A stretch of 64,000 nucleotides of DNA, taken from assembly GCF_963678635.1 (NCBI RefSeq), contig NC_087070.1, positions 28,992,048 to 29,056,047 of the forward strand, read 5' to 3'. Both the position numbers and the translations under genes were made by a program. This DNA is from Symsagittifera roscoffensis. Its lineage: Eukaryota > Xenacoelomorpha > Acoela > Convolutidae. The notes beneath the pieces were generated by a model that saw only the letters and a program-made list of their open reading frames with translations, searched no databases and was not told the origin of the DNA. Shown in pieces: positions 11,259-21,313 of this stretch. The first letter of the stretch is position 1, and each line of letters starts with the position of its first letter.

Positions 11259-11998
11259 TACTCCCCGGACAAGTCTCCATCAATGTCCCTATTGATCGCA
11301 CAACACCGGGTTATCGTCAAGTAGGTATCCAGTTTTCTGTAACCAATCTTACAAATCGCATAAGAAAATGAAATTTATCTACTCCACTTCAACTCACTAC
11401 GTGTTCACAAATGGCATCGTACTACATCTCACTGCCTTTCAACATTTTCACAAAATTTGCACCATGAGGAGTGTCCTAGATAAAATTTCTTTTCTGACTA
11501 CTTACGTCGTCTTGTTATAAAACTTCTTTTCGCTCTTTGTGATTAAAAAGTGGGACGTGGCACGGCCACGCATCCGTTAAAATTAACTTAACTTCACTCA
11601 CCAAGTATAATCAGTCATTTATGCGGTCCTTTCAATATTAAAACTAAGAAACTCTGTGGCTAGGAAAGTTATTGAGTTACCCACCCTTCTCGAGCGAATT
11701 TACTCAAACTTACCATGTCGCCACACAGTGAATTTGTGTCTTACACAGGTTAAAAATTTCAGTCGTGAATAAATAGGTAAATATACTCACCTATGCTCCT
11801 TATATACATACATAGATAGTAGTAACTAAAATCAACAATTTCAACAATTGCAACATTTTCAAAGTTTGGTCTGACCAAACTAGATCAAAACAAAAAGTTT
11901 AACAAGTTCAATAATCAAAACTTGGTTGATTTGTTCAAGTTTTTACACACAAAGACAATCAAGTTTTTCTCTCCTTCTCTTCTCTTCTTTGGTCATCT
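11259..11998 (-). other. Element A 3' untranslated region and polypurine-type junction
   Basis: Non-coding sequence between the last ORF and the 3' LTR. The LTR-proximal end on the minus strand reads TTGTCCGGGGAGTA directly before TGTGCC, the place where plus-strand priming occurs in LTR elements. The remainder is AT-rich, and similar sequence lies at the matching place in element B (38,744-39,500). Confidence 0.7.
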
Positions 11999-13345
11999 TC
12001 ACTCCATCATTTCTCCATCCTGATGTTCAGCGTCACTGTCTTCCAGAACTTTTTCTAACATGTCCAGAGAGTTGCGGGCCGTGCCCCAACCCTCCTGTTC
12101 CAACAGCCTCGGTTTGCAACAAGGTAGCAAGTCCACATTCACCTTCTGCTCCCGGTTGCTGCAAAAGCTGTTGTGAAGACACAGGCTCACGTTTCGTTCT
12201 AGGTCAGCTCTTAAGACCTCTTTCTTCTCATCTCCAGTAACACAAGGCGTTCCAGCTACCCGCTTCACCGCTGTGGTGACCGCGTTTCTGTGCGTCAAGA
12301 ATGCTCGTTTATAGGCTCCTGGTCCTATATCTAGCTGGAAAGATTGATAGGCTTCCGTATTCCTTGACATGTGACGCTTCGCGCGTTCATACATCCAAGA
12401 TGTCATCACTGCACGGAACCAAGGCATCAATCTTTGCCTTGACCATATTCTTTCAATGGCTTTAGGTATTCTCAGCACCTTGCAGGTGGTTCTGAAAAGA
12501 TCCAATTCACGACTCATTTTAACGTTGCTCAACTGTTCAGGAGTCGGCACGGCCGTCTCCTGCTCACTTGTGTCCGCGTTAGCCTCCAACCATCTCACTG
12601 CTAGGATGGCGCTAACCACCACGATTGATACTTGTTGATTCTGATCGGGCAACCCCGTGGAGTACAACTCCTCCACATCCCAGACTAGGATCAGATTCCC
12701 GCGTTTAGGGTACCACAACGTCTGCGCTAAGCAGTGGCAAGGATACTCCCCATGGGTTCTCACTATGTTCCTTCGGGTCCGATACCCTGAGGCTCCCAGT
12801 AACGGTTCCACTTCCATCAGAATTCTATGTAGGTCGTCTTTCTCTTCTATGGTGGGGAATTCAGTAGGTAACGCTCCACTCGCTTTCTGTTTCTCGAACT
12901 CACTCACGTTTTCTTCGTTCAGTCTCATGAACTCTTCACCCAAAACGTCTTGCAACTCGCCTTCGGATCTCTTCGGGACTGCCCGAAAGATCTTTGCCAA
13001 CAAGTCATATGACCTCTCTGACATTCTGGCCAACCTCACGCACTTTGGCACAGAGAAAAGTTGGTCAACCAACACTTGTTGCGTCCTCGCATCCATCACC
13101 ACCATGTGCGTAGGATACTTGCTATTACAATACGGCGCTGAGCTTGAACCCACCATATATTTTGAACCAGTAGGTCTGTGATAGGCTTCACTATCCTTCA
13201 GATTCATTTCATTCTCTAGGGCTTCTCGCCAGCCTCCAATCTTTTGTTCTGTCTGTAATGCTCCAGGGAATATTTCCACGCTGAGGGACGTCACTAGCTC
13301 ATGGGCACGCTCCAAGCGCTCGAGCGATTCTATCGAACTCGTCAT
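11999..13345 (-). CDS. Element A last ORF, 448 codons, function unknown
   Basis: I do not recognise the family. The ATG at 13,345 follows the stop of the preceding ORF by 18 bases. The protein is soluble-looking, with no signal peptide or transmembrane segment. Residues about 50-85 (SSAPYCNSKYPTHMVVMDARTQ) and 192-228 (HGEYPCHCLAQTLW, then ILVWDVEELY) are the most hydrophobic and Cys/His-bearing parts. The C-terminus has clustered Cys (SLCLHNSFCS, LLPCC) and ends acidic. A broken homologue lies at about 39,510-40,730 in element B, so the gene belongs to the family rather than to this copy. Its short spacing suggests it is expressed with the long ORF, by reinitiation or from a spliced message; neither is shown by the sequence. 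Confidence 0.75.
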   Translation of the reverse strand: MTSSIESLERLERAHELVTSLSVEIFPGALQTEQKIGGWREALENEMNLKDSEAYHRPTGSKYMVGSSSAPYCNSKYPTHMVVMDARTQQVLVDQLFSVPKCVRLARMSERSYDLLAKIFRAVPKRSEGELQDVLGEEFMRLNEENVSEFEKQKASGALPTEFPTIEEKDDLHRILMEVEPLLGASGYRTRRNIVRTHGEYPCHCLAQTLWYPKRGNLILVWDVEELYSTGLPDQNQQVSIVVVSAILAVRWLEANADTSEQETAVPTPEQLSNVKMSRELDLFRTTCKVLRIPKAIERIWSRQRLMPWFRAVMTSWMYERAKRHMSRNTEAYQSFQLDIGPGAYKRAFLTHRNAVTTAVKRVAGTPCVTGDEKKEVLRADLERNVSLCLHNSFCSNREQKVNVDLLPCCKPRLLEQEGWGTARNSLDMLEKVLEDSDAEHQDGEMME

Positions 13346-13363
13346 GCTGCAAAATCGAACTCG

Positions 13364-16300
13364 TCAGGCTGTGATCAGGTTTACGTCCGTCACCCCATGG
13401 CAGTCTGCGACCAACACCATGGCACTCTTATCTGACATGCTCAATCTTCCGTACAATCGTGCCAGTTGTCGATGCTGCTCACTCAGCGTAATCAGGCAGT
13501 GTCCCATGTTACAAACATGTCCTTCCATCCCACTGTGTTGAGCCAAGCATGTGCCCTGCTTCAACCAATTACTCGATGTACCTTCCTCGGACAGCTCCGT
13601 GGACGGGTTGCTCTTCTTATTCGTCAATCTCATGGCCAGCAGGTGATGTATCATGGCCTGATCATGTAAACTCGCATCATCATCCCGTTCTAACATGACA
13701 TCCGCGGTCATGTCCCAGATTAAGCCTGCGTTAGGATGGGGACACCAGGAAGGTTTCATGAGTTCCCACATCACTACTAGACTGGTTTTCAAGGGACCGT
13801 CCCAAGAACCACAATCAAAACTCACTTGCCCTTTTAGCTCGGGAATCGAGGGCTCGACTACTCGTTCTTCCAAAATAATTCCAAGCTTGGGTTGTTCCAC
13901 CATCAACATTCCAATTTCCTTAATCCGTTCAACCCAGAAGTTGAGCACTGTGACTTGCTCGTAGTCGAAGTATGCTTCCCTGGCTTCTTCGTTCACGAAG
14001 GGATTATACGCCATCCCCGGTATGCCAGACACGTATTGGAACGACTTCAGTTTCCCTAGTGTTGCAAACTCCTTTTGTCCTCTGGCCGCTTCAATCAAGT
14101 CTCTGCTCACTCTCAATTCTTTGTTGGAGTATCTTCTCACCTCTTCCAACTTGCGATAGCTTTCCATATCATTCGACTCCTTGCTTGGCACGGTCAATGG
14201 CATGTCCTGATATAGCTCTAGGAGTGCCCTAAGGAAGTTCCTTTCGCCATCAACTCCCTTTTGCCGAATGATCTTTATACATTCTCCCAACACAGGAGTG
14301 GGGATGCGATCCACCACGAACCTGACAAAGCAAAGGGCATCCTTACGCTTAGCCCATGCTATCGCTGAATCGTCTTTCGAAATCAATGCTCGTAGAGCTT
14401 CCATTAACTCTAGTTCCTGTTCTCGTGATTTCGAGTCATTACTGGCTTCATACTCCGCCTTTTTGATGCCCATCAAGCACCAAGCCAGTCGTATTTGCAG
14501 ATCAGTTCTCACGCAAGGATGAGCCAGGTATGCTGCCACAGTCGCAGGTGCATTCATCGTCTCATCGAAGTATTTCTGGAGGGCCGCCCTCCAAGAAATT
14601 TCTAGCAGTTTTTCCAATCCAATTTCGTTCGCTTCTGATGACATTACTGTGCCATACTCTCTTCGATTGAAGTTAGAGTTCTCCGTAAGCCCCTTCAAAT
14701 ATTCTTGCATGGCTCTCTTCTCGCTCCAAGCCATCAGGTGCCCTCTCGCGGAGTTCCTCGCCTTCAACATCTCCACATAACCCCCTGCCGGATCTCCCAT
14801 GTGGACCGATTCCGGCACAGTTATTCGACTGTACTCGACCACGTCGAGTTGTCCTTCCAGTTTCAACTTGGCCATGTTGATTCGCGAGGGCCTATAATCT
14901 TCAAGTCCTCCAGATCCACATTGACTGATGACTTCCATTTCTAACTTAGTGTCTGCCAGGGTTCGCGCCGTCTTCTTCGATCTAGTGGCGGTTACGGTCA
15001 GACCTGCCAAGAGCATAGGGGGTATCAGATTCTCTTTTTCTCCCCCTGTCAGCGTTGTACTATCTCCCTGCCCGCTCTCGCCTGAACGACCTGCGCTCGT
15101 TAAAGAGGTCACCACTGCGTTGGCTCTTGACTTCACCACTCTCGGGTTCATGGCTCGACTTCCTGTCTTCCCTTTTAGTCGCTTCAGCCCTTTCCTGGCT
15201 CGTCTGACAGGTAATTTCTTTGCAACATGCTGATCATCGGCACTGTCTTCTGTTACTGACTCGGTCAGAACATCCGACTCCATGGAGCTCACTATTTTTT
15301 CCAGGACCTCACGCATGATGGGTTGGTTCAATCCCACCTTCATTATGGACTGCGTCCCATATCGCCTTATCACGTCCCAAGATTTCTCCATGAAGTTTAC
15401 TCGGCTCCAGATTGCTCCTGTCTTGCCCTCCAACTCCATTTGATATCTTTCCCATTCTTCTTCTGGTAATGTGCTGAGGAACGATATCTTCATTGACTCT
15501 TCGATTTTCCTCCTCCTTGGTGATTCATAGAGCAGTTTCTGTGGGTCCCTGCTTCGGCACTCTCTAGCCTGGCTTATTGGGTCTATCGGAGATAGATCGG
15601 CCGACGCCTCCTTTGTAGGAGACATGAAGGACGATGGTGCCATTAGCAATAAACTCCCATCGACTTCCCCATCGTCGTCTTCACTGAACCGGTACTCTAG
15701 CAAGTCCCTTTCCAACGCTCCTAGATCGGTCTCTCCCGGTTTCTCCGTCTTACTTCCGGTCCCATCATCGTTATCGTCCTGATCCATCAATTCATCGTCG
15801 TCCGCATCAGGTTTCGGCCTAGGTCCCGAAGGTCCTTGTCGCGCGTCTGTGCCCGAATCCGGCCGAGCCGGTACGGCCATGTCTCCTGCATGATAAAACA
15901 ATTCATCAGCGACCAGGAACTCTACCAACTCCTCGCCATGTGGGGCCAGGTCCTCTATCGTTATATATGAGCCTCCTCTGCTCTCTCTTGCCACCTCCAG
16001 CATCACCATTTTCGCTTCTCCTGACCACTTCAGTCTCGATAAGTCATCCGCTGAAGAATATACTTCGTTCCACGTTTCAGCCGAGACCTCTGGTCTCCTG
16101 GAGGGTAGTGCCTTGATCTTTTTCCTGCTCCAGGCATCGGGGAATGAGAAGTCAAACGTATGCGCAGCGGCAGCGTTCCAGCTGATGAAGCGCGGCTCCA
16201 TCCCTCCACTCCACTTCAGCATTCTCTTCTCCGCGTCACGAGCTGCTCCGATACGAGGGGCAATGATGGGAGATGTGACTCCCAACAACATCCTCCTTAT

Positions 16301-19171
16301 CGGTGGATATCGATGACATTGGTCCGGCAGCGGCCTGGACCCAGGAAGCCATGTTTGTTGATTCTCTTTCGCATGGGCATAGGCTCCCGGCAATTGAGGT
16401 ACTACCACAGCTTCTCCTGTATCTTTCACCACTGGTCTCAAATTCCAGAGTTTTGGGTTAAACTGGATGTGGGAAAGATCCTCACGGCCCATTCGGCATT
16501 TGAAGTGGTTGTTGAAGTCCATCAACACCCAACCTGGCTCTGCTATTCTTCCGAATAGCCTATCATCGCTAGCCAGCTTTCTCAGTTCACTCTGCTCTAC
16601 CCAATTCAGCACGGAACAATCCACTACTGAGACCAGGTTGACGTACAACACTGAATTCCTGTACGCTTTAACTTGCACATCCGGGAACGCAAAGGACATC
16701 ACCGGTCCATACACCACTGTGACGAATTCCCTCAGTCCGTGGACCAGAGCTAACGGATCAATCCGCATCATGACAGCTAAGTCTGTTAGTAAGGGCATGC
16801 CACAATACTGCTTGCATTCGCTTGCGTTCGTCGCCACTTTGTCCTCTCCTGTGACGCTTCTGTTTTGTTGCAAGAGGTATTGAAGTAGGAGAGTCCTCCA
16901 GTCTTTCATCTTCTTGAGCGAGGCAGTTTCCAACTGTGCATTGAACTCACGACTGGGTCCCTGTAGTTGTTCAGGGTAACGCAATAGCACAAGCAAGTCT
17001 CCCAGTCGACCATAGGTCATAGCAATCAGAGTCAGGAGTCCATCCAATCTCAAATCTGCCAACGCTTGGGTAAAGAGGTTTGCCGGTCCTTTCACAAAGT
17101 TTTCATGACCAAATGTCACGTATAAGGCTAGCACCAGGCCAATCGACAACTTCCTGATGTCTTTGACGAAACTCGCGATCAGGTTCCTAGATGCCCTCGG
17201 ATAGCACGTCGATAGGAAAGATGGCGTCCATCCCACTCCCATTCCACCCAAGATAGCATCTGATCGTTCGTACTGTGCCTTTGTGGCCAGCACGTCAGCT
17301 TGGAACTTATCCAGCGACATCGTGTTTACGTCTTGCATCAGTTTCAACATCTTGCCTCCAGCCAACTCCCGGGCATTAAGTAGATTCTTCAGATACGCAT
17401 GTATCTCTTTAATTATTGCCGGCGCATGCTCAAACGCGTCCTCACCCAAGGTGCACAGCCTCGGTGACAGGTACAACCATATATTGTTGTGTGGCTTCGT
17501 ACGCAAAGCCATTGCCATGAGGTCCTCCTCTGCTGACGTCATGTTCTTTCTGATCATCCTTCCCTGCTCATTCTCTGCCTGATCCATCTGTCTGAACCAG
17601 AGATCATCAGCCACCTGTTGTACTAATAGATGATCGTCACCTACCCCTGGTCTTAGCTTCAATAATCTTGCGAAGTTGGACAGCTCCAACCCCAGAACTT
17701 CATCTAGCACCAACCGAGTTGTGCTACAATCTCTGAGCCCCTGTATGGCATTCGAGATGTCAGCCCAAACGGCGGGAAGCTCAGATCGGGACGGATAGTA
17801 ATTGTCCGGGTCCACCACTCTGTTTGGGGCAGGAATTATCACGTTAAATATCCCCTCTGCTATCGTCGTGATCATTGTGTACACAAATTGAAGGGGTTCA
17901 GGCAACGCAGCGTAGCCTGGTGACAATACGAAGATCACCTTCACCACATTCATGGTGAAACGTTGTCTTGCTGCTGCCTCTACCTCGGCCATCGCCGAGA
18001 GCAGTGTCATTATCGCCTCCCCTATGACTTCGTTACTCGGGATCGATCCATCCGTCAGACGTGACAATAAGCCCCTGCTTTGCAGATGATCATTTGAGCC
18101 TGCAACCACTATTACCTGCGGCTCCATGCTGACCACTCTCCGTACACTTATCATCATGCCTATCGCCTGTCCCCAGTCCAGTTTAGGCGCCGTTAAGAAA
18201 ATCACATCGGGCCAGAATAGAGAACGGGGCGTGTAGAGATAATCGGAGCCGGCCACAACCAGATATTTGGCAGCCTTCATGTCCAAGGGGTCATAAGCTG
18301 CAAAAAGGCCATCGCCTATTGGGGCCTTCAGGTTCCCGTATCTCTTATCGTCTCCAACCACTGTTGTAGTTCGGGGGTAATCCCTCGAATACTCGCCCGG
18401 CGTCTGACCGGGTGGTTTAGCGAATTGTCTGTACATCTTGTGATGTTTGTTATTGGGCTTGTTCTCCGTCTGGAACTTGCCCTTGCGCACAGGTGGTGTC
18501 CTTTCCCGGGTCCTATCTCGAACGTCGGTGAGCGACCGGGTGTTTAAAGGTCCAAAGGTATTGTCATGAGGTAATCCATCCAGGTCTACATGTCGGAGTG
18601 AGGTCGAGGAGCTGAATTTCTCCTGTTCTGCTAGCAGCCAATCCACGCCCGGTATCCGATAAAGTCGCGACACTGTGGGACTTTCACCGCCAGTCATTCT
18701 CATCGCATCTTCCCGACACGTCAAGGTATTCATATTCAACTTCGCCGACATGTCCGTCTTATACTGACCCCAATGGCTAGGATCTGATCTATTCCAAAGC
18801 AGCCTGCTGCCTGATTCAATTCCCTCCGCTGGCACGGTACTTGTAGACGGTCCTGCTGTCGAAGCAGGATTTGTCGTGGCAGGCGAATCGTTCCTCCTAG
18901 ACGCGGTCTGGGAGTTATTCCTGTTGTTCTGTTCCACCGATCTGCCGAGTCGGCTTCCAATCGATTGCGGCCTGGGAGGAGGAGCAGTCCCCAGCCTGTC
19001 TCTCACGTTCGAGCTCGGAGCGACGGTTGCGGCTCCAACCGTCTCCGTCGCCAAGGGCCCTAGACGGTTGGCGAGGGATTCGGGCACGGTTGCCCTTATT
19101 CTACTCCCTCCGGTCAAATTGGTCCGAGCCAAAGAACCGGTCGCCCTCGACTCTTGCTCCGCTTCCCTCAA
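13364..19171 (-). CDS. Element A long ORF, about 1,935 codons, unknown with a possible second SGNH-like domain
   Basis: The ORF begins at the end of the SGNH ORF and is open for 5.8 kb. Residues 1-250 are low-complexity (Arg/Ser/Pro/Thr). Residues about 300-470 alternate hydrophobic strands and helices: KYLVVAGSDYL resembles a GDS-type block and QVIVVAGSNDHL resembles a GxND block, so a diverged SGNH-like fold is plausible. A helical region follows (about 480-1,000), then HTFDFSFPDAW near 1,030, an acidic linker near 1,125 (ELMDQDDNDDG), a basic segment near 1,320, and a C-terminal domain with FDCGSWDGPLKTSLVVMWEL near 1,790. There are no RT, integrase, capsid or envelope signatures. The matching gene in element B (about 40,740-46,440) is broken but recognisable throughout. 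Confidence 0.72.
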   Translation of the reverse strand: MREAEQESRATGSLARTNLTGGSRIRATVPESLANRLGPLATETVGAATVAPSSNVRDRLGTAPPPRPQSIGSRLGRSVEQNNRNNSQTASRRNDSPATTNPASTAGPSTSTVPAEGIESGSRLLWNRSDPSHWGQYKTDMSAKLNMNTLTCREDAMRMTGGESPTVSRLYRIPGVDWLLAEQEKFSSSTSLRHVDLDGLPHDNTFGPLNTRSLTDVRDRTRERTPPVRKGKFQTENKPNNKHHKMYRQFAKPPGQTPGEYSRDYPRTTTVVGDDKRYGNLKAPIGDGLFAAYDPLDMKAAKYLVVAGSDYLYTPRSLFWPDVIFLTAPKLDWGQAIGMMISVRRVVSMEPQVIVVAGSNDHLQSRGLLSRLTDGSIPSNEVIGEAIMTLLSAMAEVEAAARQRFTMNVVKVIFVLSPGYAALPEPLQFVYTMITTIAEGIFNVIIPAPNRVVDPDNYYPSRSELPAVWADISNAIQGLRDCSTTRLVLDEVLGLELSNFARLLKLRPGVGDDHLLVQQVADDLWFRQMDQAENEQGRMIRKNMTSAEEDLMAMALRTKPHNNIWLYLSPRLCTLGEDAFEHAPAIIKEIHAYLKNLLNARELAGGKMLKLMQDVNTMSLDKFQADVLATKAQYERSDAILGGMGVGWTPSFLSTCYPRASRNLIASFVKDIRKLSIGLVLALYVTFGHENFVKGPANLFTQALADLRLDGLLTLIAMTYGRLGDLLVLLRYPEQLQGPSREFNAQLETASLKKMKDWRTLLLQYLLQQNRSVTGEDKVATNASECKQYCGMPLLTDLAVMMRIDPLALVHGLREFVTVVYGPVMSFAFPDVQVKAYRNSVLYVNLVSVVDCSVLNWVEQSELRKLASDDRLFGRIAEPGWVLMDFNNHFKCRMGREDLSHIQFNPKLWNLRPVVKDTGEAVVVPQLPGAYAHAKENQQTWLPGSRPLPDQCHRYPPIRRMLLGVTSPIIAPRIGAARDAEKRMLKWSGGMEPRFISWNAAAAHTFDFSFPDAWSRKKIKALPSRRPEVSAETWNEVYSSADDLSRLKWSGEAKMVMLEVARESRGGSYITIEDLAPHGEELVEFLVADELFYHAGDMAVPARPDSGTDARQGPSGPRPKPDADDDELMDQDDNDDGTGSKTEKPGETDLGALERDLLEYRFSEDDDGEVDGSLLLMAPSSFMSPTKEASADLSPIDPISQARECRSRDPQKLLYESPRRRKIEESMKISFLSTLPEEEWERYQMELEGKTGAIWSRVNFMEKSWDVIRRYGTQSIMKVGLNQPIMREVLEKIVSSMESDVLTESVTEDSADDQHVAKKLPVRRARKGLKRLKGKTGSRAMNPRVVKSRANAVVTSLTSAGRSGESGQGDSTTLTGGEKENLIPPMLLAGLTVTATRSKKTARTLADTKLEMEVISQCGSGGLEDYRPSRINMAKLKLEGQLDVVEYSRITVPESVHMGDPAGGYVEMLKARNSARGHLMAWSEKRAMQEYLKGLTENSNFNRREYGTVMSSEANEIGLEKLLEISWRAALQKYFDETMNAPATVAAYLAHPCVRTDLQIRLAWCLMGIKKAEYEASNDSKSREQELELMEALRALISKDDSAIAWAKRKDALCFVRFVVDRIPTPVLGECIKIIRQKGVDGERNFLRALLELYQDMPLTVPSKESNDMESYRKLEEVRRYSNKELRVSRDLIEAARGQKEFATLGKLKSFQYVSGIPGMAYNPFVNEEAREAYFDYEQVTVLNFWVERIKEIGMLMVEQPKLGIILEERVVEPSIPELKGQVSFDCGSWDGPLKTSLVVMWELMKPSWCPHPNAGLIWDMTADVMLERDDDASLHDQAMIHHLLAMRLTNKKSNPSTELSEEGTSSNWLKQGTCLAQHSGMEGHVCNMGHCLITLSEQHRQLARLYGRLSMSDKSAMVLVADCHGVTDVNLITA

Positions 19172-20958
19172 TTGCGTCTGAACACATCATTAATCCAATG
19201 CCTCCCTCGTTGGGTATTGAAGTGCACTCCATCTTTAGTGAGCGCGATGTGGTCAGTCATGCGCAGCATATTTTCGAGATCCAGGAGTCGCAACTCGCCA
19301 GGGTTGTTTCTCACCAGACTGCGGGTCATTTCATTCCACCGCGTCACGTTGCCATTCATGAAATCTGCAGCTATGGTGCCCACCAAAGGATTTGGTGGTA
19401 TCGTGCACAGGATCACGAGTTTGGGTCTGTACTTTTCTTTCAATTCGTTCAAGAGACACACCAATAGAGGTTCCCACTTGTTCTCCGGAGTCACGGGGGC
19501 TCTCGAGACGTCATTGGTCCCCAGCATTATTATTAATGTATCCAAATGATCCTCGCTCTGGAACTCCATCATTTTGATGACTTGAGCCACTGAGGCTCCT
19601 CCAAAGGACAGAATGGTAGTATGACCATAAACGAAGATCTCATTCAGATCTCTCACCAAACTGTCTCCAATGATCAAATGGCGACTCCCTGGGGGAATTA
19701 CTTGGTCGTTCGTGAAGGGGTTCCAGCTCATGTCATTCAGGCAGGCTCGAGGATGCTCGGCTGGCACTTGCGTGAACTGATGACGTGCCATCAGATTCTT
19801 CCTGATGTCTACCACGCGAGACTTCTCAAAGACTCCACCAGGCGCAGAACACGCTATCGTGCGGGTTGCTCGTTCCGAGCTATTTGATGAATGATCACGA
19901 CGCTGGGAAGGAACGATCCTAGCCAGTGTCCGCTCAGTGCCTCTGTTGATCTCATCCATCGCGGCTCTGGCCACTTGGTTAAATGATTCCTGAAATTGAG
20001 GAGCTAGATAGGTGTCAGAAGGGTCTGGTATCGTAAACCTCTGACTCGAAGCAGACGGTCGTGTCTGCTGAGGAGCCTCGGGCCCCTTTGATGCACGCAA
20101 ATCCAGAACCTCAGGTCCTCTCGATGCGCACAGCTCCTGCGCGGTTGTCCTGGGGCGTGTGTCGTTAGATCCCTCCGAGGACCTCATGCTCGCCAGGATT
20201 TCCGGTGACACTTGGCTCACCTTCGCCATATACAGCTCCTTCAGGTGCTTTATCTCATCCTCCTTGTAGGCCACCTGCAGATCTTCAAATTTCTTTTTCC
20301 ATTCGTCTCTCTCCCGAGCTATGGCCCTGTACTCCTGAAGTTTGGCACACAGCTCACTCTGATCTCTCTCCTTCTTCTCCAGTGTCTCAATCGTCTCCGA
20401 CGTCTGGATCTCTATCTCGCTCACTCTCTCTCTCTTTAGGGGAGGAGCAGCTGTTGGAGAGTCGACAGAGTGTGACGGGCCTGGCCCATCACGTTGTCTC
20501 TTCGCTCCAATGAGTGGCTGCGCAGGTTGGACGGGCAAGGGCATCTCACCTAGCCGGTGGTCCCTTTGCTCACCTAGTCCTGGCTCACGAGCCAGGTCGT
20601 GGCCAGACATTTCTCCGCGCCTCCATCTCATCAATCGGTTTCGGCCTCTCTCGGCGGTCCCGGACTCACCGAAGGCCAACATCAACACGACTTCTGTAGG
20701 GCGATTCCCTCGACCCTCTCTTCCCAGTGCATTGAGGAGTGCGACCACAAACATCGCCAACCCCGGGTCTTCTCGTGTAAAATCACAATCGATCAGCCGC
20801 TGATAGATCTCGTCTAGAGTCGCTCCTAGACTCGCTGAGAGGAATTCCATGAGTTCGTTCGTGTCACCCATTTCTTTTCGTGTTGATTCTTCTTGTCGTG
20901 TCGTGTAATTTCTTTCTGTCTCCTCTGATTCAGTGTTCAGTAAACAATTTTCGATCAA
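19168..20958 (-). CDS. Element A SGNH/GDSL hydrolase-domain protein
   Basis: The likely start is the ATG at 20,871 (MGDTNELMEF), because element B begins at the equivalent MSDTNDLMDF; the frame is open further upstream to 20,958. Residues (numbered from 20,958) about 190-270 form a charged coiled coil. The C-terminal 170 residues form an SGNH-type fold: HLIIGDSLVRDL near 430 (block I Ser), FGGAS near 450, IIMLGTNDVS near 478 (block III Asn), and DGVHFN near 578 (block V Asp/His). SGNH enzymes cleave esters; the substrate here is unknown. The ORF is separated from pol by about 350 bases and abuts the long ORF. SGNH domains are known in ORF1 of some LINEs, and the LINE interrupted by this element also has one. 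Confidence 0.85.
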   Translation of the reverse strand: MIENCLLNTESEETERNYTTRQEESTRKEMGDTNELMEFLSASLGATLDEIYQRLIDCDFTREDPGLAMFVVALLNALGREGRGNRPTEVVLMLAFGESGTAERGRNRLMRWRRGEMSGHDLAREPGLGEQRDHRLGEMPLPVQPAQPLIGAKRQRDGPGPSHSVDSPTAAPPLKRERVSEIEIQTSETIETLEKKERDQSELCAKLQEYRAIARERDEWKKKFEDLQVAYKEDEIKHLKELYMAKVSQVSPEILASMRSSEGSNDTRPRTTAQELCASRGPEVLDLRASKGPEAPQQTRPSASSQRFTIPDPSDTYLAPQFQESFNQVARAAMDEINRGTERTLARIVPSQRRDHSSNSSERATRTIACSAPGGVFEKSRVVDIRKNLMARHQFTQVPAEHPRACLNDMSWNPFTNDQVIPPGSRHLIIGDSLVRDLNEIFVYGHTTILSFGGASVAQVIKMMEFQSEDHLDTLIIMLGTNDVSRAPVTPENKWEPLLVCLLNELKEKYRPKLVILCTIPPNPLVGTIAADFMNGNVTRWNEMTRSLVRNNPGELRLLDLENMLRMTDHIALTKDGVHFNTQRGRHWINDVFRRN

Positions 20959-21313
20959 TCAAGATCTAAAAAACAGGTCGCGACTTAGAACCATCATTTT
21001 TGGATGCAACATCAATCAATTCTTTAAAACTCTCCATTGAAATTCTCTTCACAATTCTGATTTAAAATTTAGCACCAAGGTGGATCGTCCACCTTTATCT
21101 TTGTCAGAGTAGCACGAATAAGCGCTGTCACCTTGATGACAAAAACATAAAACATATCATAACAATAACATAACATAAACACATAAACATCACACACCTA
21201 TACTATCATATAAAAACCTAATTCCTAATACTGTACCTAAAGCCTAACCTAAAGCTTGACTCTAATTCTTATCGAGCAACTTAATAAAAACCACTTATCG
21301 CCGAGCGCAATTC
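20959..21313 (-). other. AT-rich spacer between pol and SGNH ORF
   Basis: Non-coding and dominated by repeated ACATAA and CCTAA words (about 21,145-21,260). The same composition recurs at 48,118-48,590 in element B. A splice acceptor or internal initiation site for the downstream ORFs would be expected here, but none stands out. Confidence 0.5.

Noticed and set aside
12657-13181. A 174-codon plus-strand open frame
   Set aside because: It is antisense to the 448-codon ORF, which is conserved in element B; the plus frame has no recognisable domain.
13364-20958. An envelope gene among the extra ORFs of element A
   Set aside because: I see no signal peptide, furin-type site, fusion peptide or C-terminal transmembrane segment in any of them.
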